Of a stretch of 6,199 nt of DNA, positions 1 through 5,116 are shown one piece after another; position 1 is the stretch's first letter, and every line of letters starts with the position of its first letter. Origin of the DNA: Candidatus Thorarchaeota archaeon SMTZ1-83 (GTDB lineage: Archaea > Asgardarchaeota > Thorarchaeia > Thorarchaeales > Thorarchaeaceae); contig LRSK01000119.1 in NCBI GenBank assembly GCA_001563325.1, positions 1 through 6,199 of the forward strand. The letters are read 5' to 3'. The notes beneath the pieces were generated by a model. It ran no database searches. It worked only from the letters and a program-made list of their open reading frames with translations, and was not told the DNA's origin. The position numbers were made by a program, and so were the translations under genes.

Positions 1-876
1 TCCAAGGACTGAGCCATGGGACAAGGTTTCATTGCCAAATCTCTGAAATGCAAAATAGATTGATTGCGCATCATCAATATCTATCCCAATCCCATACGTT
101 GCATGCACTTGGGCATCAAGGCCTGAATTGCTTCGATCTGCGGTTTGCTCATATTCCATCCACCCCGCTCCAAACGAAAATCTATTGCCCTCATGCCTAA
201 TAATAGCAATATCACTTCCTGCAGCCAATGGAGATTCTGCTTCACGTATGGTAAATTGGAAGACAAGAAGCGAGTTGATATATGTCCACTTCCACCCAGT
301 CACTTGGATATCAACCTTGAATCTATCTGGTTCAATCAAAAGACAGTGAACATGGAGTTCTATCGTGATGTTCATCTGTTCCCCATGACAGCTTATCGAA
401 GGCATCTGGTCAGACATGGTTGCTAGATTCTCATGCAAATGTGCTCGTGTTGTGACTAGAGTGAAGTGCAAAGCAGTCACAATATCCTCCATACCTTCAG
501 CTGTTTCTTCAGTTTCAAATCCAAGAAACTCAAAGCCCCTTGGAACATGAAACCATGAGCCCACAAGGCTATCATGCTCAAGTTCGAATACTCCATTGCT
601 ATTGTTGTCATATGCCTCAAATACATTCCAGAATGAGACGTGATAGACCGTCGTCGGTGCTGTTACGTTCCAGATCCCAAAACGTGGAGAGTTCCAATTG
701 TCATCATATCTTAGTTCCAATTTTCCAGTTGTAACTTTGACCAATCGAAATTCATTATCCCATTCAAGATGAGCATCGGAGTCCGCAGCTACCATTAAGG
801 ACGAAATGAGAATTGCAATGGCAATAGCTGCGAAGAATCTCACTTTTGCAACTGCGATGATAAGCCACCAATGCAT
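1..876 (-). CDS. Secreted or membrane-anchored protein of unknown function, C-terminus cut by the window edge
   Basis: An unbroken minus-strand frame of 292 codons runs from ATG at 876-874 to the left edge with no stop, so the gene is partial. The protein begins MHWWLIIAVAKVRFFAAIAI and has a hydrophobic stretch at about residues 14-31 followed by AADSDA, which reads as a signal peptide or N-terminal anchor. An in-frame GTG at 843-841 would give a more compact signal peptide and is a possible alternative start. The mature part is rich in aromatic and beta-type residues. It carries four N-glycosylation sequons (N70, N91, N169, N282) and two cysteines (C163, C178) that could pair outside the cell. 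Residues 90-101 (DNNSNGVFELEH) resemble an EF-hand or dockerin-type calcium loop. I do not recognise the family, and no enzyme motif is visible. The codon pattern and the protein's composition make a real gene very likely; the function is unknown. Confidence 0.8.
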   Translation of the reverse strand, partial: MHWWLIIAVAKVRFFAAIAIAILISSLMVAADSDAHLEWDNEFRLVKVTTGKLELRYDDNWNSPRFGIWNVTAPTTVYHVSFWNVFEAYDNNSNGVFELEHDSLVGSWFHVPRGFEFLGFETEETAEGMEDIVTALHFTLVTTRAHLHENLATMSDQMPSISCHGEQMNITIELHVHCLLIEPDRFKVDIQVTGWKWTYINSLLVFQFTIREAESPLAAGSDIAIIRHEGNRFSFGAGWMEYEQTADRSNSGLDAQVHATYGIGIDIDDAQSIYFAFQRFGNETLSHGSVLG

Positions 877-895
877 GATACGCTGAATCGCATTT

Positions 896-905
896 CAATA
901 ATACC
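896..905 (-). promoter_or_regulatory. Possible TATA box of the secreted-protein gene
   Basis: On the minus strand the AT-rich string TATTATT (903-897) is centred about 24 nt before the ATG at 876. That is roughly where an archaeal TATA box would sit for a leaderless transcript. No Shine-Dalgarno-like string precedes this ATG, which fits. The box is not a strong consensus match. Confidence 0.3.
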
Positions 906-1226
906 CTCCGTCTTGAAGACCATCATGTAGTTTCTTTCTTCTTCGCGATTCTGTGGTGTTCTTATACCTCAGGAAGCACTGAATAATAGAGCAGATGAGT
1001 CCTCTATTGCTATTACGGACAGATGACGAGCTGCATAGCATGAGTCTCCCTTCTATCGGAGGCCACACCCCCAATGAACTGCTTAGTGGCTGGTCAGAGT
1101 CTAGCAAGTACCATCTGTTCTTTAGGGATCTGCTTCAATTGACTGTGGCCGCACAGCCACCGCCTGATACGGGAGGCATGGATGTTTCCATGACGATTAA
1201 CAATTCATTCAACTCGACCCGGTTGT

Positions 1227-1245
1227 GACCCAACTAGGGTCTTTT
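1227..1245 (+). terminator. Terminator-like hairpin followed by four T
   Basis: GACCC (1227-1231) and GGGTC (1237-1241) form a perfect 5-bp stem around a 5-nt loop, directly followed by TTTT (1242-1245). An alternative stem, GGTTG (1221-1225) with CAACT (1231-1235), one G-T pair included, uses overlapping bases, so the two folds exclude each other. Archaeal termination depends mostly on T-runs, and four T is short, so the call is tentative. What it would terminate is unclear; it overlaps the stop codon of the unproven 77-codon frame. Confidence 0.25.
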
Positions 1246-1251
1246 CTGAAG

Positions 1252-1317
1252 CAGGTGCCTTCACGCCTATTGGGGCTGGCTGAGATTGCTGGCCCCATTC
1301 TTGGTGCTTGCCACCTG
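1252..1317. repeat. Long imperfect hairpin (66 nt)
   Basis: The ends pair as CAGGTG (1252-1257) with CACCTG (1312-1317). The apical stem pairs GGGGCTGGC (1272-1280) with GCTGGCCCC (1288-1296), nine pairs including two G-T wobbles, around the 7-nt loop TGAGATT. A short CAC/GTG pairing (1262-1264 with 1304-1306) lies between them. The structure could form in RNA from either strand, though the wobble pairs make the plus-strand transcript the better fold. It matches no RNA family I know. Confidence 0.35.
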
Positions 1318-1386
1318 GAAGAATGACGGCATTCCTCATAGATAACCTTGTGATAGGTTTGGCTGCTATAGAGGCTTTGCTGAATA

Positions 1387-1398
1387 TCTATATATTCT
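1387..1398 (+). promoter_or_regulatory. TATA box of the small membrane protein gene
   Basis: The sequence ATCTATATATTC is a good archaeal TATA-like box. Its centre near 1392 predicts a transcript start near 1418, giving a leader of about 34 nt before the start codon that would include the Shine-Dalgarno site at 1437-1445. No clear BRE purine stretch precedes it. Confidence 0.45.
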
Positions 1399-1436
1399 AT
1401 TACAGCGGAATTAGTAACTAGTTGCCGCCCTCAGGA

Positions 1437-1445
1437 AGGAGTGAT
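1437..1445 (+). promoter_or_regulatory. Ribosome binding site of the small membrane protein
   Basis: AGGAGTGAT is close to the archaeal anti-16S consensus AGGAGGTGAT with one G missing. It ends 6 nt before GTG at 1452 and 9 nt before ATG at 1455, so it supports either codon as the start. Confidence 0.5.
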
Positions 1446-1451
1446 TAAAGG

Positions 1452-1757
1452 GTGATGCAAAATGAAGGTCTTGCTCATCCAACTTCGAAACTAGGTCTTG
1501 CTGTATGCCTTTTGTTTTCCTTCCTTTCAGGCTGGTTCGTTTGCAACGAGTACTTCATAGTGGGAGCAGAAGTGGCAAAAACGACTCCCATCGTGTTTGC
1601 ATTCCTTATCTCATTGATTGTGGGATTGGTGCTATCAATAGGACTAATGACTCCTCTTTCTACGACACACAGATCAAAGCTTAGAATAGCATTGGGCATT
1701 GTGCTTATTCTTAGTATCAACGCATTATTCCTGTATATTGCATTGAGAGTAGGTTGA
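1452..1757 (+). CDS. Small membrane protein with three predicted helices, unknown function
   Basis: The frame encodes 101 residues from GTG at 1452, or 100 from the adjacent ATG at 1455. Three hydrophobic segments are visible at about residues 14-35, 46-67 and 78-98. The loop between the second and third (HRSKLR, residues 73-78) is basic, and K13 precedes the first helix. By the positive-inside rule this puts the N-terminus and that loop in the cytoplasm and the short C-terminal tail (RVG) outside. A TATA box, a Shine-Dalgarno site and the regular hydrophobic pattern support a real gene despite the short length. It resembles no family I recognise and has no catalytic or metal-binding motif. 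It lies 143 bp before the carboxyltransferase gene on the same strand. Na+-pumping acyl-CoA decarboxylases have membrane subunits, but these are much larger, so I do not read this as one. Confidence 0.7.
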   Translation: MMQNEGLAHPTSKLGLAVCLLFSFLSGWFVCNEYFIVGAEVAKTTPIVFAFLISLIVGLVLSIGLMTPLSTTHRSKLRIALGIVLILSINALFLYIALRVG

Positions 1758-1810
1758 AGTCTAGGATAATCAAGGGGCCCAAGCCTGTGTTTGTCATCTC
1801 GTATTTCGAA

Positions 1811-1828
1811 GAATGGATAGTATCCTTC
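1811..1828. promoter_or_regulatory. Possible operator-like palindrome before the carboxyltransferase gene
   Basis: GGATA (1815-1819) and TATCC (1821-1825) are a perfect inverted repeat around one base. With a single bulged T at 1814 it extends to GAA/TTC at both ends, giving eight pairs. It lies about 75 bp before the ATG at 1901, in a 143-bp gap that has no clear TATA box. A regulator site is possible, but chance cannot be excluded. Confidence 0.2.
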
Positions 1829-1887
1829 TTCCTAGCCTAGCAGAACATTCAAAACTAGGTACGCAGGATTCAGCAGACTAGAGTGCA

Positions 1888-1893
1888 GAGGTG
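1888..1893 (+). promoter_or_regulatory. Strong ribosome binding site fixing the carboxyltransferase start
   Basis: GAGGTG is a perfect match to the archaeal anti-Shine-Dalgarno sequence and ends 7 nt before ATG at 1901. It falls inside the longer frame that could begin with GTG at 1883, so it argues for ATG 1901 and against the upstream GTG. Confidence 0.8.
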
Positions 1894-1900
1894 TCCTGCG

Positions 1901-3451
1901 ATGAGCAAGAAAGACAAGTTCGAGCGGCTAACTAATATGCGTGAGGAAGCCAAACTCGGCGGTGGAGAGGAGCGTATCAAGCAACAACACGAGAAGGGTA
2001 AATACTCGGCGAGGGAACGCATTGAAAAGCTGCTCGATCAGGGCTCGTTTGTAGAGATTGATGAGTTTGTGGTTCATCGAGAGACCGCCTTTGGCATGGA
2101 TGAAAAACAGGTCTTGGGCGATGGTGTCATCACCGGATGCGGTACAATCGATGGTCGCAAGGTGTTCATCTTTAGCCAGGACTTCACAGTGTTCGGTGGT
2201 TCATTGGCTGAGATGTATGGCGACAAGATAGTCAAAGTCATGCAAATGGCAATGGATGCCGGAGCTCCTTGCATTGGGTTGAACGATAGTGGAGGAGCGC
2301 GCATACAAGAAGGTGTGAAGTCACTCGTTTCCTACTGCAATATCTTCAGATTGAATACATGGGCGAGCGGTGTGATTCCACAAATTTCAGCCATAATGGG
2401 TCCATGCGCAGGCGGTGCAGTCTATAGTCCTGCAGTCACTGATTTCACATTGATGGTCAAGGGCACCTCTCACATGTTTATCACTGGACCCGAAGTCATA
2501 AAGACAGTCACGGGCGAAGAGGTCACCTTCGAGGAGCTCGGAGGTGCAATGACTCACAACAGTGTGAGTGGGGTTGCTCAGTTTGCCAGTGAGGATGAGG
2601 ACCACTGTTTCGAGCAGATACGTAAACTTCTAAGCTACATCCCCAGCAACAACTTGGAGGATCCTCCGAGAGTGATGAGTGACTGCTCTCCTGACGACAT
2701 GGATGAGTCAGTAGATGACATTGTGCCTGATGATCCCAACAAGCCATATGACATGCGAGACGTCGTGGCGAAAATTGTCGACAATGGAGAGTTCTTTGAA
2801 GTCCATGAACACTGGGCAAAGAATATGATTGTGGGCTTTGCTCGTGTGGATGGCCGTTCAATTGGCATTGTCGGCAACCAGCCTGCCCACTTGGCAGGCA
2901 CACTGGACATCAACGCTTCTGATAAGTGCTCTAGATTCGTTCGGTTCTGTGATGCATTCAATATCCCTGTTATCACGTTCATGGATGTCCCCGGATATCT
3001 GCCCGGAACTGCACAGGAATGGGGCGGCATCATACGTCATGGAGCCAAGATCCTCTATGCGTTTGCTGAGGCTACAGTTCCCAAGATTACCATAATCACT
3101 CGAAAAGGCTATGGTGGTGCCTTTGACGTTATGTCCTCTCGGCATATTGGAGCTGACTTGGTCTATGCTTGGCCTACTGCAGAAATCGCAGTTATGGGAC
3201 CCGATGGTGCAATTAACATCATCTTCCGAAAGGAAATCGCTGCAGCAAAGAACAAGGAGAAGAAGCGTGCCGCCCTAGTGAAAGAGTACAGGGAGCGATT
3301 CGCTAATCCCTATATTGCTGCGGGCTTAGGCTATATAGACAAAGTGATTTTTCCACACGAAACACGGTCACTAATCTGCAAGGGTTTAGATGTGCTGGCG
3401 AGTAAGAGGCAGAGCCGACCTCCAAAGAAGCATGGCAACATCCCTCTGTGA
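1901..3451 (+). CDS. pccB: Acyl-CoA carboxylase carboxyltransferase (beta) subunit, propionyl-/methylmalonyl-CoA type
   Basis: This subunit moves the carboxyl group between carboxybiotin and an acyl-CoA, making methylmalonyl-CoA from propionyl-CoA or malonyl-CoA from acetyl-CoA, or running in reverse in decarboxylases and transcarboxylases. It is cytoplasmic and in known members forms a hexamer. The 516 residues match the usual family length and both crotonase-like halves are complete. The N-half has [10 protein letters not shown] (129-138) and [11 protein letters not shown] (167-177), the oxyanion-hole glycine motifs. The C-half has [11 protein letters not shown] (326-336), [11 protein letters not shown] (360-370), GGIIRHGAK (375-383), GYGGAFDVM (403-411) and [11 protein letters not shown] (423-433). 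The tail [11 protein letters not shown] is typical of the family. D409 occupies the position reported to favour propionyl-CoA in actinobacterial homologues, where Ile favours longer substrates. The four-Cys zinc finger of bacterial AccD is absent. No biotin carboxylase or biotin carrier gene is adjacent, so the partners are encoded elsewhere. The family is certain; substrate and direction are inferred. Confidence 0.95.
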   Translation: MSKKDKFERLTNMREEAKLGGGEERIKQQHEKGKYSARERIEKLLDQGSFVEIDEFVVHRETAFGMDEKQVLGDGVITGCGTIDGRKVFIFSQDFTVFGGSLAEMYGDKIVKVMQMAMDAGAPCIGLNDSGGARIQEGVKSLVSYCNIFRLNTWASGVIPQISAIMGPCAGGAVYSPAVTDFTLMVKGTSHMFITGPEVIKTVTGEEVTFEELGGAMTHNSVSGVAQFASEDEDHCFEQIRKLLSYIPSNNLEDPPRVMSDCSPDDMDESVDDIVPDDPNKPYDMRDVVAKIVDNGEFFEVHEHWAKNMIVGFARVDGRSIGIVGNQPAHLAGTLDINASDKCSRFVRFCDAFNIPVITFMDVPGYLPGTAQEWGGIIRHGAKILYAFAEATVPKITIITRKGYGGAFDVMSSRHIGADLVYAWPTAEIAVMGPDGAINIIFRKEIAAAKNKEKKRAALVKEYRERFANPYIAAGLGYIDKVIFPHETRSLICKGLDVLASKRQSRPPKKHGNIPL

Positions 3452-3489
3452 TAAGTTGAATCCTGGGACTCAAAATTGGTGAAATTCAG

Positions 3490-3522
3490 GCCTATCTACA
3501 TTGGACATAGATGTTTATGGGC
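3490..3522. terminator. Hairpin between convergent genes, possible two-way terminator
   Basis: GCCTAT (3490-3495) pairs with ATGGGC (3517-3522), one G-T pair included, and ACAT (3498-3501) pairs with ATGT (3511-3514) after a 2x2 internal loop. It lies 39 bp after the carboxyltransferase stop and touches the stop codon of the convergent isomerase-like gene. Only short T-runs are near (TTTT at 3530-3533 on plus), so real terminator activity is uncertain. Confidence 0.3.
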
Positions 3523-4892
3523 TAATTGCTTTTAGAAAGATTCGTCCATTTGACACCCACTTTTTTCAAAGCATACTCAATTTCAATCAAATAGTCACCA
3601 TATACAACTAGCCAATGAAATCCTTTCATCTCATGCAACAGTTTCTCCCAATCACCCTCAATCTCTATGTCTAGTTGAGTGCGGCATATTTGAAGAGTCG
3701 GATTGTCTGTTATTCTTCCTCTAAATCCAATCCACTCGTTTCCCTTAAACGAAGGATCGATAACAGTAACTACTTGACCTTTCTTCATCTTCACTTGTGG
3801 TGCTGCCCCATAATCAGATTCAAAGTGAGTGAGAATTTCCACTCTTTCAAGGTTTAAGCCATCCATTCTACGCGGTGCTGTGCAATGTGCAACAGTGACT
3901 TGACCTTTATGGGGTAAGGTAGGGTCTACAAAGAAAACAGGTTTGCTTGAAATATAGTGTAAAAGAATTCCTGCTGGAATAGCGACAAAGTCGGATTCAC
4001 AGAATGCTAGGTATCCAGAATCATTGAGTAAACAGATGGGTAGGCAAGCAGTCGTTTCAGATATCGGCATGATAATTGACATACATCCTGCAATTGTAAG
4101 GATGCATGCGTCTTCTTCTTTTAACAAGTCTTTGAAAACTCTTTCGAGCAGAAAGGCATTGATTACGAAACTCTTGTCTGTTTTAAGCTCGACTTCATTA
4201 TTTGACAAATAGTTCTCTGCATCTTTTTGAGCCGCTTCAATTGCATTTGGATTTGCCTTCAATACCTCGATTCTATTCGCTAACTCCTGATAGGAGATGG
4301 TTTCTATTTGAAAATCCCATGTGTCTTTTGCCTTTTGCACAGCCTCCTGCCCAATACCCCAACCACCAGGGGCTCCTATTGAGATGACTTTTGCACTAAT
4401 TGCAGATTTCAGCCCTACTAGAGACCTTAATTTCTGGAGAAGTTCTTTGTAATCATCAACTATAATATCCTCAACAATGACAGGTTGCAGGTTCTCATCA
4501 GATACACTTTTTCTTAGGAATCGCGGATGTATTATTTCGTACCAGAGATAGTCTTTCCTGAGGAAGAATATTATTGGCATATCATATGTCAACAATTGTT
4601 CTAGGGGCTCAATCGAGTCAATTTCCTGCACACCAGCTGCGTATACTAGAATCGCATCTGCATTGATGTCTAGATTCTCTATGTCTTCAACAGTTTTGGT
4701 CTTGCTTAAAGGTTGAATTCGTAATGGGAAGTCAGCCTCATTTTGTAATTCTAGTAATTCATCCTTAATCTTCTTAATCTCGCTGTCTGCATCAGCCTCA
4801 GATTGAATCCCGCCCCAAGGTCTCCAACTAGTTTGCTCCTTCTTCTCGTAAACCCCATAGAGAAGGATTGGTTTCACTTGAAAGTCGAACAT
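3522..4892 (-). CDS. L-fucose isomerase-like protein, conserved but of unknown substrate
   Basis: The 456-residue protein resembles the L-fucose isomerase and related protein group (COG2407). Characterised members use a divalent metal, usually Mn2+, to interconvert aldoses and ketoses in the cytoplasm. The N-terminal region has RPWGG (24-28), EADAD (32-36), DAILVYAAG (79-87) and FLRK (125-128). A central VDDYKELLQKLRSLVGLK (145-162) leads into VISIGAPGGWG (169-179). The C-terminal half has ISETTACLP (277-285), FCESD (297-301), FVDP (321-324), AHCTAPRRMDG (335-345), HFESDYGAAP (356-365) and GFHWLVVYGDY (424-434). By analogy with the family, E299 or D301, D323 and H336 are the likely metal or catalytic residues. 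ATG at 4892 is the only ATG in frame after the upstream stop at 4908-4910. No Shine-Dalgarno site precedes it. No sugar kinase, aldolase or transporter is adjacent, so the substrate cannot be inferred, and a non-isomerase role is possible. Confidence 0.85.
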   Translation of the reverse strand: MFDFQVKPILLYGVYEKKEQTSWRPWGGIQSEADADSEIKKIKDELLELQNEADFPLRIQPLSKTKTVEDIENLDINADAILVYAAGVQEIDSIEPLEQLLTYDMPIIFFLRKDYLWYEIIHPRFLRKSVSDENLQPVIVEDIIVDDYKELLQKLRSLVGLKSAISAKVISIGAPGGWGIGQEAVQKAKDTWDFQIETISYQELANRIEVLKANPNAIEAAQKDAENYLSNNEVELKTDKSFVINAFLLERVFKDLLKEEDACILTIAGCMSIIMPISETTACLPICLLNDSGYLAFCESDFVAIPAGILLHYISSKPVFFVDPTLPHKGQVTVAHCTAPRRMDGLNLERVEILTHFESDYGAAPQVKMKKGQVVTVIDPSFKGNEWIGFRGRITDNPTLQICRTQLDIEIEGDWEKLLHEMKGFHWLVVYGDYLIEIEYALKKVGVKWTNLSKSN

Positions 4893-4917
4893 AACAATAT
4901 GAAAAGGTCACGAATAC

Positions 4918-4925
4918 CCAATAAA
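4918..4925 (-). promoter_or_regulatory. TATA box of the isomerase-like gene
   Basis: TTTATTGG on the minus strand is centred about 30 nt before the ATG at 4892. This predicts a transcript start only a few bases before the ATG, an almost leaderless message. That agrees with the lack of any Shine-Dalgarno string in the bases before the start codon. Confidence 0.4.
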
Positions 4926-4970
4926 TGTGTTCAGACAAAAGAAACCGTAGTCGATTGTTATCATAGCAAT

Positions 4971-4986
4971 TCTCCTACGCAGGAGA
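4971..4986. repeat. Perfect 6-bp inverted repeat
   Basis: TCTCCT (4971-4976) and AGGAGA (4981-4986) flank a 4-nt loop, ACGC. The repeat lies about 80-95 bp before the isomerase-like start, upstream of its presumed TATA box. It could be a regulator site or a minor RNA hairpin; no transcript relation is evident. Confidence 0.3.
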
Positions 4987-5018
4987 GGGGACAAGCTGTG
5001 GAGAAGCAGGAATCCTAA

Positions 5019-5038
5019 TTGAGAGTGGCAACTCTCAA
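5019..5038. repeat. Perfect 8-bp inverted repeat with 4-nt loop
   Basis: TTGAGAGT (5019-5026) and ACTCTCAA (5031-5038) flank GGCA. It sits in the 224-bp gap, 79 bp after the kinase stop and about 127 bp before the isomerase-like start, with both genes on the minus strand. It could fold at the 3' end of the kinase message or act as a regulator site. No long T-run follows it on the minus strand, so it is not a classical terminator. A weaker hairpin, GGTGC/GCGCC (5073-5077 with 5082-5086), lies nearer the kinase stop. Confidence 0.45.
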
Positions 5039-5116
5039 GAATAATGGATGCCATTTGAATACTTCGGTCTGTGGTGCCTCAGCGCCGCATCCCATGCTTT
5101 TCTTTCCAAAACTATG

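Larger units (their letters stand above)
877..1451. other. 575-bp gap between divergent genes, no convincing gene, several hairpins
   Basis: This interval separates the minus-strand secreted-protein gene from the plus-strand small membrane protein gene. The longest open frames are 77 codons on the plus strand (995-1228), 70 codons on the minus strand (1107-895) and 44 codons on the minus strand (1339-1205). None has a Shine-Dalgarno site or a recognisable domain. A weak TATA-like string, CTTATAC at 961-967, lies about 30 nt before the plus-strand ATG at 995. The interval holds several inverted repeats: CTGTG/CACAG (1143-1147 with 1152-1156), CATGGA/TCCATG (1177-1182 with 1187-1192), GACCC/GGGTC (1227-1231 with 1237-1241) and a long imperfect hairpin at 1252-1317. 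I see no tRNA, RNase P, SRP or box C/D signature. It may hold a structured RNA, a decayed gene or only regulatory DNA. Confidence 0.5.

Noticed and set aside
995..1228. 77-codon plus-strand frame as a gene
   Set aside because: It has no Shine-Dalgarno site, no recognisable domain and only a weak TATA-like string about 30 nt upstream; it is kept as a question, not a CDS.
877..1451. tRNA, box C/D or H/ACA RNA gene in the gap
   Set aside because: No T-arm GGTTCRA-type box, no paired C and D boxes and no ACA at the expected place after the 1252-1317 hairpin.
1883..1900. GTG at 1883 as the carboxyltransferase start
   Set aside because: It would place the strong GAGGTG site inside the coding region; ATG 1901 has the right spacing and gives the usual N-terminus.
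2523..3145. Long minus-strand frames (132, 126 and 95 codons) inside the carboxyltransferase gene
   Set aside because: They lie opposite a strongly conserved gene and encode no recognisable protein; they are antisense shadows.
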